64,000 bases of DNA from Leuconostoc rapi (GCF_016908715.1 NZ_JAFBEK010000002.1:1-64000), one strand, 5' to 3'; positions 20,406 through 31,453 are shown, counted from the stretch's first letter. Notes: generated from the letters alone by a model not told the origin. Numbers and translations: made by a program.

Positions 20406-21029
20406 ATGACTAAAGTTGCTGTATTAAAGCAAGATGGTAGTCAAGCTGCGGAACTTGAATTAAATGACGCAGTCTTCGCCATTGAACCAAACAACACTGT
20501 TATCACAGATGCAGTTTTGATGCAACGTGCATCAATGCGTCAAGGAACACATGCAGTCAAGAACCGCTCAGCGGTTTCTGGTGGTGGTCGTAAGCCTTGG
20601 AAACAAAAAGGTACTGGTCGTGCACGTGCTGGTTCAATTCGTGAACCACAATTCCGTGGTGGTGGTATTGTTTTCGGACCTTCACCTCGTTCATACGCAT
20701 ACCGTATCAACCGTAAGGCATATCAATTGGCATTGAAGTCAGTTTTGTCACAAAAAGTTGCTGAAGGTAAGTTAGTCGTAGTTGATGCTTTGACGTTTGA
20801 AGCACCAAAGACGCAAGACTTTAAAAAGGTTTTGACTAGCTTAGCCGCTGACACGAAAACATTAGTAGTTGTTGATGAAGACAACGAAAACGCAATTTTA
20901 TCAGCACGTAACTTGGCTAATGTCCAAGTTATGACAACAAAGGGTATCAACGTACTTGACGTTGTTAATGCAGATAAACTGGTGATTGTTCAATCATCAA
21001 TCGAAGAAATCCAAGGAGGTCTTGCCTAA
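20406..21029 (+). CDS. rplD: 50S ribosomal protein L4
   Basis: Large-subunit protein lining the exit tunnel. The loop [19 protein letters not shown] is clear. At 207 residues it is the family length. AAAGGAG precedes the ATG. The TAA stop shares its last A with the rplW ATG, so the two genes are translationally coupled. In E. coli L4 represses this operon; no equivalent site can be proven here. Confidence 0.98.
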   Translation: MTKVAVLKQDGSQAAELELNDAVFAIEPNNTVITDAVLMQRASMRQGTHAVKNRSAVSGGGRKPWKQKGTGRARAGSIREPQFRGGGIVFGPSPRSYAYRINRKAYQLALKSVLSQKVAEGKLVVVDALTFEAPKTQDFKKVLTSLAADTKTLVVVDEDNENAILSARNLANVQVMTTKGINVLDVVNADKLVIVQSSIEEIQGGLA

Positions 21030-21316
21030 TGGATGCACGCGATATTATCCGTCGCCCTATCATCACAGAAGCTTCTATGGCGCAAACAGAACGTAAGCGT
21101 TATGTCTTCGAAGTTGATATTCGCGCAACAAAGCCTCAGATTAAAAAAGCTATTGAAGAAATCTTTGACGTTCAAGTTTCAGGTTTGAACACAGCTAACG
21201 TACGTGGTAAGAAGAAGCGCCAAGGCCGTTACGTTGGTTACACACGCAAGTTAAAGAAGGCAACTGTAACGTTGTCGAAAGATTCAAAAGATATTAAAAT
21301 CTTTAACGAAGGTTAA
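21029..21316 (+). CDS. rplW: 50S ribosomal protein L23
   Basis: Large-subunit protein at the tunnel exit and docking site for trigger factor and SRP. The 95 residues start [17 protein letters not shown]. It overlaps rplD by one base, with CAAGGAGG just upstream of the ATG. Confidence 0.98.
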   Translation: MDARDIIRRPIITEASMAQTERKRYVFEVDIRATKPQIKKAIEEIFDVQVSGLNTANVRGKKKRQGRYVGYTRKLKKATVTLSKDSKDIKIFNEG

Positions 21317-21338
21317 ATCTAAATAGGAGGATAAGACA

Positions 21339-22172
21339 TTGGCTATCAAGAAGTATAAGCCAACCTCTAACGGACGTCGTAACATGACGACTTCAGATTT
21401 CGCTGAAATCACGAAGTCAACGCCCGAAAAGAGTTTGTTGGCAAAAAAGTCAAAAACTGGAGCACGTAATAACTCTGGTCGTATGACAGTTCGTCACCAT
21501 GCTGGTGGACACAAACAAGCCTACCGTTTGGTAGACTTCAAGCGTATCAAAGATAACAAGACAGCTACTGTTAAAGCTATCGAATATGACCCAAATCGTA
21601 CAGCAAACATTGCTTTGCTCGTATACGAAGATGGTATAAAGTCATATATCTTGGCGCCAAAGGGATTGAAGGTTGGCGATAAAGTTCAATCTGGTCCTGA
21701 TGCCGATATTAAACCCGGCAATGCCTTGCCATTGAGCAGTATCCCTGAAGGTACTTTGATTCATAATATTGAATTGAAGCCTGGTAAAGGTGGACAGTTG
21801 GCACGTTCAGCTGGTACCTCAGCACAAATCTTGGGTAAAGATGGTAAGTATATCATCGTTCGCTTAACATCAGGCGAAGTTCGTTTGGTTCTTGCTACAA
21901 ACCGTGCAACTATCGGTGAAGTTGGTAATGCTGAACATTCATTGATTAATTGGGGTAAGGCTGGTCGTAATCGTTGGCGTGGTAAGCGTCCGCATGTTCG
22001 TGGATCAGTTATGAACCCTAATGATCACCCGCACGGTGGTGGTGAAGGTAAAGCACCCGTTGGTCGTCCAAGTCCTATGTCACCATGGGGTAAGAAGACT
22101 GCCGGTAAGAAGACTCGCGATAAGAAGAAGGCTTCAACAAAGTTTATCGTTCGCGGTCGTAAGAGTAAGTAA
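21339..22172 (+). CDS. rplB: 50S ribosomal protein L2
   Basis: Large-subunit protein needed for subunit joining and peptidyl transfer. The 277 residues include the conserved [19 protein letters not shown] (N-terminal part) and the C-terminal [18 protein letters not shown] with the functionally important histidine. The start codon is TTG (21339), supported by TAGGAGGA at good spacing and by the conserved [10 protein letters not shown] beginning; it is the only non-ATG start among the ribosomal protein genes here. Confidence 0.98.
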   Translation: MAIKKYKPTSNGRRNMTTSDFAEITKSTPEKSLLAKKSKTGARNNSGRMTVRHHAGGHKQAYRLVDFKRIKDNKTATVKAIEYDPNRTANIALLVYEDGIKSYILAPKGLKVGDKVQSGPDADIKPGNALPLSSIPEGTLIHNIELKPGKGGQLARSAGTSAQILGKDGKYIIVRLTSGEVRLVLATNRATIGEVGNAEHSLINWGKAGRNRWRGKRPHVRGSVMNPNDHPHGGGEGKAPVGRPSPMSPWGKKTAGKKTRDKKKASTKFIVRGRKSK

Positions 22173-22189
22173 GGGAAAGGAGACAACCA

Positions 22190-22471
22190 ATGGCTCGTAG
22201 TTTAAAAAAGGGACCATTTGCGGACCCACACTTGCTTAAGAAGATTGAAGCGCAATCAAATTCTGAGAAAAAATCAGTAATCAAGACTTGGTCGCGTCGT
22301 TCAACAATCTTCCCAAGCTTTATCGGTTTCACAATTGCTGTATATGATGGTCGTAAGCACGTTCCGGTTTTTGTGCAAGAAGACATGGTTGGTCACAAGT
22401 TGGGAGAATTTGCCCCAACTCGTACATTCAAAGGCCACAAGGCTGATGATAAGAAGACTAGTAAAAAATAA
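22190..22471 (+). CDS. rpsS: 30S ribosomal protein S19
   Basis: Head protein of the small subunit that pairs with S13 near the A site. The 93 residues start [16 protein letters not shown]; the conserved block HNG-equivalent reads [22 protein letters not shown], cut here for length. AAAGGAG precedes the ATG, 17 bases after rplB. Confidence 0.98.
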   Translation: MARSLKKGPFADPHLLKKIEAQSNSEKKSVIKTWSRRSTIFPSFIGFTIAVYDGRKHVPVFVQEDMVGHKLGEFAPTRTFKGHKADDKKTSKK

Positions 22472-22487
22472 AGGAGGAAATTGAAAA

Positions 22488-22844
22488 ATGGCTGAACAAA
22501 TTACTTCAGCTCGTGCGACAGCCAAGATTGTACGTGTTGCCCCTCGTAAGGCACGCCTAGTTCTTGACACTATTCGTCGTAAGAGTGTTAACGAAGCATA
22601 CGCAATTTTGAAGTTCCTACCTAACACTTCTACTGAAGATATTTACAAGGTTTTGAACTCAGCAGTTGCTAATGCTGAAAACAACTTCTCATTAGACCGA
22701 GAAGATCTTATCGTGAAGGAAGCCTTTGCTAACGAAGGACCAACGCTTAAGCGTTTCCGTCCTCGTGCCAAGGGTTCTGCTTCACCTATCAACAAGCGTA
22801 CAAGCCATATCACTATTGTGGTTGCTGAGAAGGAGGCAAAGTAA
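22488..22844 (+). CDS. rplV: 50S ribosomal protein L22
   Basis: Large-subunit protein whose beta hairpin lines the exit tunnel, a place where macrolide-resistance changes occur in other species. The 118 residues include [17 protein letters not shown] and the hairpin block [27 protein letters not shown] precedes the ATG. The stop overlaps the rpsC start by one base. Confidence 0.98.
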   Translation: MAEQITSARATAKIVRVAPRKARLVLDTIRRKSVNEAYAILKFLPNTSTEDIYKVLNSAVANAENNFSLDREDLIVKEAFANEGPTLKRFRPRAKGSASPINKRTSHITIVVAEKEAK

Positions 22845-23515
22845 TGGGTCAAAAGATTAACCCTACTGGATTCCGTGTCGGCGTTATTCGCGACTGGGAT
22901 GCAAAGTGGTTTGCTGATAAGGCTGATTACGCTAACCAACTTCACGAAGACTTACGTATTCGTAAGTACATCGAAAAGAATTTAGCGGACGCCGCAGTTG
23001 ATCGCATCGAAATTGAACGCAGCACAAAATCACGTGTTGATGTTTCTGTCCATACCGCCAAGCCAGGAATGGTTATTGGTAAGGGTGGGTCTGAAGTTGA
23101 AAAGCTTCGGACACAATTAGCTAAGTTGACTGATACTGATGAAAAAGGCCGTTCAAAGCGTGTCTTTATCAATATTGTTGAAATCAAGAAACCTGATTTG
23201 TCTGCACATTTGGTTGGACAACAAATTGCTGGTGACTTGGAACGTCGTGTGGCGTTCCGTCGCGCAATGCGTGGTGCAATTCAACGTACAACACGTTCAG
23301 GTGCTAAAGGTATTAAAGTTATGGTTTCTGGCCGTTTGAACGGTGCAGATATTGCTCGTATTGAACAATATACTGAAGGAACTGTTCCTTTGCATACTTT
23401 ACGCGCTGATATCGATTACTCATGGGACGAAGCTATGACAGCTTATGGTAACTTGGGAATCAAAACTTGGATATATCGTGGTGATATTTTACCACAAAAA
23501 AAGAACAGTAAGTAA
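22844..23515 (+). CDS. rpsC: 30S ribosomal protein S3
   Basis: Head protein at the mRNA entry channel. The KH domain motif [16 protein letters not shown] is clear. The 223-residue length is normal. GAAGGAGG lies inside the end of rplV, and the ATG overlaps its stop. Confidence 0.98.
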   Translation: MGQKINPTGFRVGVIRDWDAKWFADKADYANQLHEDLRIRKYIEKNLADAAVDRIEIERSTKSRVDVSVHTAKPGMVIGKGGSEVEKLRTQLAKLTDTDEKGRSKRVFINIVEIKKPDLSAHLVGQQIAGDLERRVAFRRAMRGAIQRTTRSGAKGIKVMVSGRLNGADIARIEQYTEGTVPLHTLRADIDYSWDEAMTAYGNLGIKTWIYRGDILPQKKNSK

Positions 23516-23529
23516 GGAGGGAAGCAAAC

Positions 23530-23943
23530 ATGTTAGTACCAAAGCGTGTTAAATTCCGTCGTGTACACCGTGGCCACATGCGTGGTGAAGCAAAAGGTGG
23601 AACGACGGTAACGTTCGGTGATTACGGCTTGCAAGCAACAACATCAAGCTGGATTACAAATCGTCAAATTGAAGCTGCCCGTATTGCAATAACACGTTAT
23701 ATGAAACGTGGTGGCAAGGTTTGGATTAAAATCTTCCCTCATAAGTCATATACATCTAAGGGTGTCGGTGTTCGAATGGGTAACGGTAAAGGTGCACCTG
23801 AAGGTTGGGTTGAACCAGTGAAACGTGGTAAGGTTATGTTTGAAGTGGCAGGTGTTTCTGAAGCAACTGCTCGTGAAGCATTGCGTTTAGCACAACACAA
23901 GTTGCCTGTACGTACAAAGATTATTGCTCGGGAGGCTGAATAA
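23530..23943 (+). CDS. rplP: 50S ribosomal protein L16
   Basis: Large-subunit protein that contacts A-site tRNA and 5S RNA. The 137 residues start [31 protein letters not shown] is the conserved block. AAGGAGGGA precedes the ATG. The stop overlaps the rpmC start by one base. Confidence 0.98.
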   Translation: MLVPKRVKFRRVHRGHMRGEAKGGTTVTFGDYGLQATTSSWITNRQIEAARIAITRYMKRGGKVWIKIFPHKSYTSKGVGVRMGNGKGAPEGWVEPVKRGKVMFEVAGVSEATAREALRLAQHKLPVRTKIIAREAE

Positions 23944-24149
23944 TGGCTAAAGCAAGTGAATTGAAAGAATTGTCACTTGCGGATTTGCAAAAGCGCGAAG
24001 CCGAATTCAAGGAAGAATTATTCAACCTACGTTTTCAATTGGCTACAGGTCAACTTGAAAACACGGCGCGTATCGCACAAGTTCGTAAGGACATCGCACG
24101 AGTTAAGACAGTTATTCGTGCACAAGAATTGGCTAACGCCAACAAATAA
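23943..24149 (+). CDS. rpmC: 50S ribosomal protein L29
   Basis: Small two-helix protein at the tunnel exit beside L23. The 68 residues include [20 protein letters not shown]. It overlaps rplP by one base with GGGAGG upstream. Confidence 0.98.
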   Translation: MAKASELKELSLADLQKREAEFKEELFNLRFQLATGQLENTARIAQVRKDIARVKTVIRAQELANANK

Positions 24150-24171
24150 GACGAAAGGAAGAAGCTGAAAA

Positions 24172-24438
24172 ATGAGTGAAGAACGTAATGCTCGTAAGGT
24201 TTATCAAGGCCGTGTTGTTTCAGATAAGATGGACAAGACAATTACTGTCGCTGTTGATACTTATGTGACGCATGCAGTATATGGTAAGCGAGTTAAGTAC
24301 ACAAAGAAGTTTAAGGCCCATGACGAGAACAATTCTGCAAAGATAAATGATATTGTTCAAATTATGGAAACACGTCCTTTGTCTGCAACTAAGCACTTCC
24401 GTTTGGTTAAAATTGTTGAAGAGGCAGTAGTTCTTTAA
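24172..24438 (+). CDS. rpsQ: 30S ribosomal protein S17
   Basis: Primary 16S rRNA-binding protein with an OB fold. The 88 residues include [14 protein letters not shown] and [24 protein letters not shown] precedes the ATG. Confidence 0.98.
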   Translation: MSEERNARKVYQGRVVSDKMDKTITVAVDTYVTHAVYGKRVKYTKKFKAHDENNSAKINDIVQIMETRPLSATKHFRLVKIVEEAVVL

Positions 24439-24490
24439 TATTATTTATACCAAATCGTCGTAATTAATTGCTAACTAAGGAGGAAGAACC

Positions 24491-24859
24491 ATGATTCAAC
24501 AAGAGAGTCGTTTAAAAGTGGCTGACAACTCTGGCGCGCGTGAAATCTTAACGATTAAAGTGCTCGGTGGTTCAGGTCGTAAGTTTGCGGGTGTGGGTGA
24601 CATGATTGTTGCTACAGTTAAGCAAGCTATCCCTGGTGGTAACGTAAAGAAGGGTGACGTCGTTAAGGCTGTTATCGTTCGTACTGTATCTGACGTTCGA
24701 CGTACAGACGGTTCATACATCAACTTTGATGAAAATGCTGCTGTTATCGTTAAGGAAGATAAGTCACCAGTTGGTACGCGTATCTTTGGTCCTGTTGCAC
24801 GTGAATTACGTGACAGCAACTATATGCGTATCGTTTCATTGGCACCAGAAGTGCTCTAA
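24491..24859 (+). CDS. rplN: 50S ribosomal protein L14
   Basis: Interface protein that contacts 16S rRNA in the joined ribosome and binds the silencing factor RsfS. The 122 residues start [28 protein letters not shown] precedes the ATG. Confidence 0.98.
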   Translation: MIQQESRLKVADNSGAREILTIKVLGGSGRKFAGVGDMIVATVKQAIPGGNVKKGDVVKAVIVRTVSDVRRTDGSYINFDENAAVIVKEDKSPVGTRIFGPVARELRDSNYMRIVSLAPEVL

Positions 24860-24882
24860 AACTGACAAGGAGGAGCCAAATC

Positions 24883-25191
24883 ATGTTTGTAAAAACAGGT
24901 GATAAGGTTCGCGTCATTGCCGGCAAAGATAAGGGAAAAGAAGGCACAATCTCTAAGACTGTTGCTGGAAAAGATCGCGTTGTTGTCGAAGGCGTGAACA
25001 TCGTTAAGAAGCATCAAAAGCCTTCTAACGAATACCCACAAGGTGGTGTTATCGATATCGAAGCACCAATTCATGTATCAAACGTGCAACTGCTTGACCC
25101 TTCAACTAATGAACCAACTAAAGTTGCGTTCAAAATTGAAGATGGTAAGAAAGTTCGCGTATCTAAAAAGTCTGGTAACGTACTAGGCTAA
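24883..25191 (+). CDS. rplX: 50S ribosomal protein L24
   Basis: Assembly-initiating protein with a KOW fold. The 102 residues show [18 protein letters not shown] and [26 protein letters not shown] precedes the ATG. Confidence 0.98.
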   Translation: MFVKTGDKVRVIAGKDKGKEGTISKTVAGKDRVVVEGVNIVKKHQKPSNEYPQGGVIDIEAPIHVSNVQLLDPSTNEPTKVAFKIEDGKKVRVSKKSGNVLG

Positions 25192-25214
25192 TTTCGAAAG
25201 GTGAAATCATTTTC

Positions 25215-25757
25215 ATGGCTAACGCATTAAAAGAAAAATATGTTAATGAAGTTCAACCTGCTTTGATCGAAAAGTTTAACTTCAAGTCATCAATGCAAGC
25301 CCCAAAGGTCGATAAAATCGTTCTTAATATGGGTGTTGGTGATGCGGTGTCAAACTCAAAGAACTTGGATGAAGCGGTTGAAGAATTGAAGTTGATTTCT
25401 GGACAACAACCAGTTATCACAAAAGCAAAGAAATCAATCGCTGGTTTCCGTTTGCGTGAAGGTATGGCAATCGGAACTAAGGTTACATTACGTGGTGAAC
25501 GAATGTATGAATTCTTAGATAAGTTGATTAATATTTCATTACCTCGTGTACGTGATTTCCGTGGTGTATCATCAAAGGCCTTTGACGGTCGTGGTAACTA
25601 TACTTTGGGAATTCGTGAACAATTAATCTTCCCTGAAATCGATTTTGATAAAGTCAACCGCGTTCGTGGTTTGGATATTGTTGTTGTTACAACAGCACAA
25701 AACGATGAAGAAGGTCGTGAATTGTTGACACTCTTGGGAATGCCATTTACTAAGTAA
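25215..25757 (+). CDS. rplE: 50S ribosomal protein L5
   Basis: 5S rRNA- and P-site tRNA-contacting protein. The 180 residues include [15 protein letters not shown] and [20 protein letters not shown] weak GAAAGGTG precedes the ATG. In most Firmicutes rpsN follows immediately; here a terminator follows. Confidence 0.98.
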   Translation: MANALKEKYVNEVQPALIEKFNFKSSMQAPKVDKIVLNMGVGDAVSNSKNLDEAVEELKLISGQQPVITKAKKSIAGFRLREGMAIGTKVTLRGERMYEFLDKLINISLPRVRDFRGVSSKAFDGRGNYTLGIREQLIFPEIDFDKVNRVRGLDIVVVTTAQNDEEGRELLTLLGMPFTK

Positions 25758-25767
25758 ATCGTATTTT

Positions 25768-25810
25768 AAAAACGTTTGTCACTCTTAAAAATAAAGGGTG
25801 ACACGTTTTT
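25768..25810 (+). terminator. Terminator between rplE and rpsH
   Basis: AAAAACGT-TGTCAC pairs with GTGACACGTTTTT around an AT-rich loop, ending in five T, 10 bases after rplE. It splits the normally continuous spc operon. Confidence 0.85.
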
Positions 25811-25818
25811 AACTATTA

Positions 25819-25847
25819 TTGACTGAAATAGTCTATAATAGTTAAGA
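25819..25847 (+). promoter_or_regulatory. Candidate promoter of rpsH
   Basis: TTGACT at 25819-25824 with a 17-base spacer gives TTAAGA; a better TATAAT lies at 25834-25839 but has no good -35 at the right distance. One of these probably restarts transcription after the terminator. Confidence 0.45.
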
Positions 25848-25898
25848 GCGTGTCATTTTGTTATGTACCGTTCAAACATAAAAGGAGGATATCGATAG

Positions 25899-26297
25899 AT
25901 GTCTATGACTGATCCGATTGCTGATTTGTTAACTCGTATTCGTAACGCCAATTTGGCTCACCGCGAAATTGTTGAGATTCCAGCATCAAAAATTAAAAAA
26001 AACATCGCCGAAATTTTGAAATCAGAAGGTTTCATTCGCGATGTTGAATACATTGAGGATAACAAACAAGGAGTTATCCGCGTTTTCCTTAAGTACGGTG
26101 AAGACCGTAACCGTGTCATCACAGGAATTAAGCGTATTTCAAAGCCAGGTTTGCGTAAGTACGCTAAATCAGATTCATTACCAAAAGTTTTGAATGGCTT
26201 GGGTATTGCTATCATTTCAACGTCAGTTGGTGTTATTACCGACAAGGAAGCACGTTCAAAGCAAATTGGTGGCGAAGTTCTCGCTTACGTTTGGTAA
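25899..26297 (+). CDS. rpsH: 30S ribosomal protein S8
   Basis: Primary 16S rRNA-binding protein and, in E. coli, repressor of the spc operon. The 132 residues include [16 protein letters not shown] and [20 protein letters not shown]. The start could be ATG 25899 or the ATG two codons later; AAAGGAGGA spacing favours the first. Confidence 0.97.
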   Translation: MSMTDPIADLLTRIRNANLAHREIVEIPASKIKKNIAEILKSEGFIRDVEYIEDNKQGVIRVFLKYGEDRNRVITGIKRISKPGLRKYAKSDSLPKVLNGLGIAIISTSVGVITDKEARSKQIGGEVLAYVW

Positions 26298-26321
26298 TAT
26301 ATCTAAGAAAGGAGACTTACC

Positions 26322-26858
26322 ATGAGCCGTATTGGAAATAAAGTAATTACATTGCCTGCCGATGTTGAAGTATCTCAAGAAGGAACTGTTGTTACTGTTA
26401 AGGGTCCTAAGGGTACCTTATCACGTGAAATCACTTCAGAAATTTCAATGTCTGTTGAAGGAACAGAAGTTAGTTTTTCACGCGAAAGTGATGATAACAA
26501 GACAAAAGCTTTACATGGTACAACACGTGCAAACGTTGCGAACATGGTCGAAGGTGTTTCTAATGGATTCACTAAGACGCTAAAGCTTGTCGGAGTTGGA
26601 TACCGTGCTGCAAAGTCAGGATCAAAGTTGACTTTGGCAGTTGGTTATTCACATCCAGTTATTTTTGAAGATCGTGAAGATTTGACAGTTGAAGTATCAG
26701 ATGCATTGACTATTAAAATTTCAGGTATTTCAAAGCAAAAAGTTGGCGATTTAGCTGCGGAAATTCGTGCCGTGCGTTCACCTGAACCATATAAGGGTAA
26801 AGGTATTCGTTACGAAGGCGAAATCGTACGTCGCAAGGAAGGTAAGACTGGTAAGTAA
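26322..26858 (+). CDS. rplF: 50S ribosomal protein L6
   Basis: Protein near the factor-binding site of the large subunit. The 178 residues include [15 protein letters not shown] and the C-terminal [25 protein letters not shown] precedes the ATG. A 95-base gap with two small inverted repeats separates it from rplR. Confidence 0.98.
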   Translation: MSRIGNKVITLPADVEVSQEGTVVTVKGPKGTLSREITSEISMSVEGTEVSFSRESDDNKTKALHGTTRANVANMVEGVSNGFTKTLKLVGVGYRAAKSGSKLTLAVGYSHPVIFEDREDLTVEVSDALTIKISGISKQKVGDLAAEIRAVRSPEPYKGKGIRYEGEIVRRKEGKTGK

Positions 26859-26953
26859 AATAACCTTTAAGGTGTTTTACGATGTATTACAGTCTTTTAC
26901 CGTAAATAATAAATTTAAAATGGCATTGGCCATCAGAAAAGGAAAGCACAGCT

Positions 26954-27307
26954 ATGATTTCAAAACCAGATAAAAATAAGCTTCGCGTAAAGCGCCATAA
27001 GCGCGTGCGCGGTAAGATTTCTGGTACTGCTGCTCGCCCACGTTTGAACGTATTCCGTTCTAATGCAAACATCTACGCGCAATTAATTGATGACGTAGCG
27101 GGTGTAACGCTAGCAAGTGCCTCAAGCCATGATGCAGAAGTATCAGGCTCAAAAACAGAACAAGCTACTAAAGTTGGTGAATTGATCGCTACTCGTGGTA
27201 AAGCTGCAGGATTGGAAGATGTTATCTTTGATCGTGGTGGCTATTTGTATCATGGTCGTGTTCAAGCATTAGCAGAATCAGCCCGTGAAAACGGCTTGAA
27301 GTTCTAA
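26954..27307 (+). CDS. rplR: 50S ribosomal protein L18
   Basis: 5S rRNA-binding protein. The 117 residues show [19 protein letters not shown] and [26 protein letters not shown] precedes the ATG. Confidence 0.98.
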   Translation: MISKPDKNKLRVKRHKRVRGKISGTAARPRLNVFRSNANIYAQLIDDVAGVTLASASSHDAEVSGSKTEQATKVGELIATRGKAAGLEDVIFDRGGYLYHGRVQALAESARENGLKF

Positions 27308-27326
27308 GGGAAGGAGGAATATAAAA

Positions 27327-27833
27327 ATGGTTGAATTCGTTAACCCTAAATCACTTGGTGAATTAGAAGAAAACGTTGTTGCTATTAACCGTGTCACAAA
27401 AGTTGTCAAGGGTGGCCGTCGTTTGCGTTTCGCAGCGTTGGTTGTCGTAGGTGACAAGCAAGGGCATGTTGGTTTTGGTACTGGTAAGGCGCAGGAAGTT
27501 CCTGAAGCTATCCGTAAAGCTATCGAAGATGCTAAGCGTAAGTTGATCACTGTTCCTACAGTTTCTACAACTATTCCTCACGACGTCCTTGGCGTATGGG
27601 GCGGCGGCAAAATTTTGATTAAGCCAGCCGAAGAAGGTTCTGGTGTTGCTGCCGGTGGTGCTGCGCGTTCTGTTATGGAACTAGCTGGCATTGCTGATGT
27701 GACTGCAAAGTCACTTGGTTCAGCTACGCCAGTAAACGTCGTTCGCGCAACTTTTGATGCTTTGACGAGCTTAAAGGATGCCGAACAAGTAGCAGCTTTG
27801 CGTGGTGTTTCTTTGGAACACTTAGCTGAATAA
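27327..27833 (+). CDS. rpsE: 30S ribosomal protein S5
   Basis: Small-subunit protein at the mRNA entry channel, important for accuracy. The 168 residues include [19 protein letters not shown] and [26 protein letters not shown] precedes the ATG. Confidence 0.98.
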   Translation: MVEFVNPKSLGELEENVVAINRVTKVVKGGRRLRFAALVVVGDKQGHVGFGTGKAQEVPEAIRKAIEDAKRKLITVPTVSTTIPHDVLGVWGGGKILIKPAEEGSGVAAGGAARSVMELAGIADVTAKSLGSATPVNVVRATFDALTSLKDAEQVAALRGVSLEHLAE

Positions 27834-27844
27834 GGAGCGATAAA

Positions 27845-28027
27845 ATGGCTGATTTAAAAATCACTTTGATTAAGAGTGCGGCTCATCGCTTACCTAAGCA
27901 ACGCACGATTGTTAAGTCACTTGGACTTGGTCGTGTGTCTAGCTCAGTGGTGAAGCCTAATAACGAAGCTACTCGTGGCGCAATTTTCCATATTGCACAC
28001 TTAGTAAGCGTTGAAGAAGTAAAGTAA
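27845..28027 (+). CDS. rpmD: 50S ribosomal protein L30
   Basis: Small large-subunit protein of 60 residues; [20 protein letters not shown] is the conserved block. AAGGAGCG precedes the ATG, 11 bases after rpsE. Confidence 0.97.
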   Translation: MADLKITLIKSAAHRLPKQRTIVKSLGLGRVSSSVVKPNNEATRGAIFHIAHLVSVEEVK

Positions 28028-28056
28028 TAACTATTAAAATAAGGAGGTACCGAAAG

Positions 28057-28491
28057 ATGAACTTGAACGAATTACAACCTGCAGAAGGTTCACGCAAGTT
28101 ACGTAACCGTGTAGGTCGCGGTACGTCATCAGGAAACGGTAAAACATCCGGACGTGGTCAAAAGGGTCAGAAGGCTCGTGGTAAAGTGCGTTTGGGATTT
28201 GAAGGTGGTCAAATGCCTTTGTATCGTCGTATTCCAAAGCGTGGATTTACTAATATTTCACGTAAGGAATTTGCTGTTGTTAACTTGGAAAAGTTAAACG
28301 TTTTCGCAGATGGCACAGAAATCACACCAGCACTTTTGATTGAAAACCGTATTGTTAAAAATCAAAAGTCAGGTATTAAAGTATTGGCTGTTGGTAAGCT
28401 TGAGAAAAAGTTAACTGTTAAAGCACATAAGTTTTCAACTACTGCTAAGGCAGCTATTGAACAAGCCGGTGGATCAGCTGAGGTACTTTAA
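28057..28491 (+). CDS. rplO: 50S ribosomal protein L15
   Basis: Late-assembly large-subunit protein. The 144 residues show the glycine-rich [20 protein letters not shown] region and [25 protein letters not shown] precedes the ATG. The stop overlaps the secY start by one base. Confidence 0.98.
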   Translation: MNLNELQPAEGSRKLRNRVGRGTSSGNGKTSGRGQKGQKARGKVRLGFEGGQMPLYRRIPKRGFTNISRKEFAVVNLEKLNVFADGTEITPALLIENRIVKNQKSGIKVLAVGKLEKKLTVKAHKFSTTAKAAIEQAGGSAEVL

Positions 28492-29825
28492 TGCTACGCA
28501 CGTTATTTAATGCAGTACGTGAAAAAGATATTCGCAAAAAGTTAGGATGGACGCTTTTAATTCTGTTTATTTATAGAATTGGAACGCATATTACTGTGCC
28601 AGGTGTCAATCCTTCAGCTATGTCGAATATGGCTAACTCTGGATTGATGAGCATTTTAAACATCTTCTCAGGTGGTGGCTTGATGAACTATTCATTGTTT
28701 GCAATGGGTGTTTCACCATACGTGACGGCACAAATTGTTGTGCAACTTTTGCAATTAGATATCGTGCCACGCTTTGTTGAATGGAGTAAGCAGGGTGAGG
28801 TTGGCCGGCGAAAGTTGAACAACGCCACGCGATGGTTAACACTTGTGCTTGCTTTTGTTCAATCTGTAGGTATTACAGCGGGATTTAACTCACTTTCTGC
28901 TTATGGATTAGTCAACCAAACAAACAATGCGATGTCCTTTGTGGTGATCGGGACGGTCATGACAATTGGAACATTCTTTGCAATGTGGTTGGGTGAAATG
29001 ATTACTGAAAAAGGTCTAGGAAACGGTGTTTCTATGATTATTTTTGCAGGAATTATTGCACAAGCACCAGAAGGCTTATATGAAATTTTCAAAGAAAATA
29101 TTTTACAAGCTGGATCAAGTGATTTAGTAAACGGTATTGTGTTCATGATTGTGCTTATAATAGCAATGCTATTAGTAATTGCTATTACGACATGGTTTTA
29201 CGAAGCAACACGCCGGTTACAAATGCAATATACACGATCTGCAACATCATATGGTAGTGAAGCGTACTTACCATTGAAAGTGAACGTTTCTGGTGTTATT
29301 CCAGTTATTTTCGCATCATCATTTATTAGCACACCGCAAACGATTATGATGGCATTTCAAGAAAAATATGCGTCAGCTAATTGGTATCAAATATTACAAC
29401 AAATATTTAGTATGACCACACTACCAGGTGCAATCCTTTATACTGTTTTGATCATTGTCTTCACTTATTTTTATGCTTTTGTACAAGTTAATCCTGAGAA
29501 ATTATCGGAGAACTTACAAAAGCAAGGGGCCTACATTGTTGGTGTACGTCCAGGTGATGAAACGAAATCATTTGTTTCACAATTACTATTAAACTTGAGC
29601 TTTGTCGGTTCAATTTTCTTAGGATTTGTCGCATTGGTTCCGTTGATTGCTTCAAATATTTGGGGACTAAATGAGAAAATAGGTCTTGGAGGCACAAGTT
29701 TGCTAATTGCGATTGGTGTTGCTCTTGATTTAATTCGTCAAATTGATGGCTTAATGCAGAAGCGAAATTATATTGGGTTTATTACAAAAAAGCAGTCAGA
29801 AACACGGGAGACAACTAATGACTAA
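28491..29825 (+). CDS. secY: Preprotein translocase subunit SecY
   Basis: Channel-forming subunit of the Sec translocon, with ten predicted helices over 444 residues. The plug/TM2 region [15 protein letters not shown]-like block, [20 protein letters not shown] and the cytosolic loop VGVRPGDET are clear. It works with SecA (3450). It overlaps rplO by one base and adk by 8 bases, so membrane insertion, export and nucleotide metabolism genes are translationally coupled to ribosomal genes, as in most bacteria. Confidence 0.97.
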   Translation: MLRTLFNAVREKDIRKKLGWTLLILFIYRIGTHITVPGVNPSAMSNMANSGLMSILNIFSGGGLMNYSLFAMGVSPYVTAQIVVQLLQLDIVPRFVEWSKQGEVGRRKLNNATRWLTLVLAFVQSVGITAGFNSLSAYGLVNQTNNAMSFVVIGTVMTIGTFFAMWLGEMITEKGLGNGVSMIIFAGIIAQAPEGLYEIFKENILQAGSSDLVNGIVFMIVLIIAMLLVIAITTWFYEATRRLQMQYTRSATSYGSEAYLPLKVNVSGVIPVIFASSFISTPQTIMMAFQEKYASANWYQILQQIFSMTTLPGAILYTVLIIVFTYFYAFVQVNPEKLSENLQKQGAYIVGVRPGDETKSFVSQLLLNLSFVGSIFLGFVALVPLIASNIWGLNEKIGLGGTSLLIAIGVALDLIRQIDGLMQKRNYIGFITKKQSETRETTND

Positions 29826-30381
29826 AAATTTGATTTTATTAGGTTTGCCGGGTGCTGGTAAAGGCACTCAAGCAGATTTTATTGTTAAGGATTATCCGAA
29901 TGTGCATATTTCTACAGGAGATATTTTTCGGGCTAACTTGACTGATAATACTGAATTGGGTCAGAAAGCACGTACGTATATGGACGCTGGCAACTTAGTG
30001 CCAGACGAAGTTACGAATGCAATGGTTGCTGAACGTTTAAGTCAAGCGGATGTTAAAACTGCTGGATTCATGTTAGATGGATATCCTCGTAATGAAGCAC
30101 AAGCGGAATTTCTAGATAATTATCTAAAAGAAAATGGTAGCCAAGTTTCTGCAACACTTTATTTTGAAGTTTCTGACTCATTGTTGCGCGAACGCCTTTT
30201 GGGACGTGGACGCGAGGATGATACACCTGAAGTTATTGATAACCGATTGGTTGTTAATAAAGCAGCTAACTTGCCGTTGGTAGATTATTACCAAAAAGCT
30301 GGTGTACTGCACACAATTAATGGCGGACGTGAACTTACTGAGGTGTATCGTGATGTCAAAAAGGTTTTGGATACTTTATAA
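29818..30381 (+). CDS. adk: Adenylate kinase, short form
   Basis: Converts AMP and ATP to two ADP. The P-loop is GLPGAGKGT near residue 8; the AMP-binding STGDIFR and DGYPRNEAQ are present. At 187 residues it is ~30 shorter than B. subtilis Adk. The LID between GRGREDD and NRL is reduced to a few residues and has no cysteines, so it is a short-type, zinc-free enzyme. The start at ATG 29818 overlaps the end of secY; an upstream in-frame ATG inside secY is less likely because the N-terminus [11 protein letters not shown] aligns with the family. map, usual next gene in many Firmicutes, is absent. Confidence 0.95.
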   Translation: MTKNLILLGLPGAGKGTQADFIVKDYPNVHISTGDIFRANLTDNTELGQKARTYMDAGNLVPDEVTNAMVAERLSQADVKTAGFMLDGYPRNEAQAEFLDNYLKENGSQVSATLYFEVSDSLLRERLLGRGREDDTPEVIDNRLVVNKAANLPLVDYYQKAGVLHTINGGRELTEVYRDVKKVLDTL

Positions 30382-30398
30382 AAGTTTCTAAAATTACA

Positions 30399-30427
30399 TT
30401 GAGAAGTACTAGTTTTTCTGGTATAAT
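30399..30427 (+). promoter_or_regulatory. Promoter of the infA-rplQ (alpha) segment
   Basis: TTGAGA, a 17-base spacer, then TATAAT, in the adk-infA gap. Confidence 0.8.
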
Positions 30428-30486
30428 TTGATAGGTTAAGCACTTATCAGCAATGTTGAACATTATTAGCACAGGAGGGTGAGTGC

Positions 30487-30702
30487 ATGGCCAACGATGT
30501 CATTGAAATAGAGGGTAAAGTTAAAGAAACTTTACCTAATGCGATGTTCCAAGTAGAACTCGAAAATGGTGCGGTTATTTTAGCGCATGTTTCAGGTAAA
30601 ATTCGTAAGAATTTTATTCGAATATTGCCAGGTGATCGTGTCACAGTAGAAATGTCACCATACGACTTAACAAAAGGTCGTATTACTTATCGTTTCCGTT
30701 AA
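30487..30702 (+). CDS. infA: Translation initiation factor IF-1
   Basis: Small OB-fold protein (71 residues) that occupies the A site during initiation. It shows [22 protein letters not shown] and [33 protein letters not shown] precedes the ATG. It is first gene after an internal promoter. Confidence 0.98.
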   Translation: MANDVIEIEGKVKETLPNAMFQVELENGAVILAHVSGKIRKNFIRILPGDRVTVEMSPYDLTKGRITYRFR

Positions 30703-30747
30703 GAAGTGATTTGGAATAATCAGTTAACCGAATAGGAGGAATAGATT

Positions 30748-30867
30748 ATGAAAGTACGCCCATCAGTTAAAAAGATGTGTGATGCTTGCCGTGTTATCAA
30801 GCGGAATGGTCGCACTATGATTATTTGCTCAGCTAACCCTAAGCACAAGCAACGCGCTGGAAAGTAA
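30748..30867 (+). CDS. rpmJ: 50S ribosomal protein L36
   Basis: The smallest ribosomal protein, 39 residues, starting [19 protein letters not shown]. The zinc ligands C11, C14, C27 and H33 are all present, so it is the zinc-binding (C+) form. TAGGAGGA precedes the ATG. It lies between infA and rpsM as in most Firmicutes. Confidence 0.97.
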   Translation: MKVRPSVKKMCDACRVIKRNGRTMIICSANPKHKQRAGK

Positions 30868-30953
30868 TTTTCAGTGTGTATTACACAAACATAAAAGTGA
30901 TTGTAAATAGACATAATTGTCATTTTCAAAATATAAATAGGAGGTAAATTGTT

Positions 30954-31325
30954 ATGGCTCGTATAGCAGGTATTGATTTGCCACGTGACAAGCGTATTGT
31001 CATTGGCTTAACTTACATCTACGGAATCGGTAATACTACTGCACAAAAAGTATTGGTTGAAGCTGGCGTCTCTGAAGACGTCCGTGTTCGTGATCTTTCA
31101 GCAGATCAAGAAGATGCCATCCGTGCAACAGTTGATAAGTTGAACTTACAACTTGAAGGTGACTTACGTCGTAAGGTATCATTAGATATCAAAGGATTGC
31201 AAGAAATCGCATCATACCGTGGCATTCGTCATCGTAAGGGGTTGCCAGTTCGTGGACAAAACACGAAAAACAACGCTCGTACACGTAAAGGCCCAGCTAA
31301 AGCAATTGCTGGTAAGAGAAAGTAA
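30954..31325 (+). CDS. rpsM: 30S ribosomal protein S13
   Basis: Head protein that bridges to the large subunit and contacts P-site tRNA through its basic C-tail. The 123 residues start [37 protein letters not shown] is the conserved C-terminal block. TAGGAGG precedes the ATG. Confidence 0.98.
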   Translation: MARIAGIDLPRDKRIVIGLTYIYGIGNTTAQKVLVEAGVSEDVRVRDLSADQEDAIRATVDKLNLQLEGDLRRKVSLDIKGLQEIASYRGIRHRKGLPVRGQNTKNNARTRKGPAKAIAGKRK

Positions 31326-31373
31326 TTTATTATCTTTCTCTGTTGTATCCTAATCGATATGGCACATGATTAT

Positions 31374-31389
31374 CGCAACCATAGTTGCG
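31374..31389 (+). promoter_or_regulatory. Small hairpin between rpsM and rpsK
   Basis: CGCAAC and GTTGCG can pair around a 4-base loop in the unusually long (128-base) rpsM-rpsK gap. No T run follows. The role is unknown. Confidence 0.3.
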
Positions 31390-31453
31390 TAATGTTGGCT
31401 AAGCAATTAGCCCGAGAAATTATACGAAAAGTATTGAAAAGGAGGCAAATATT

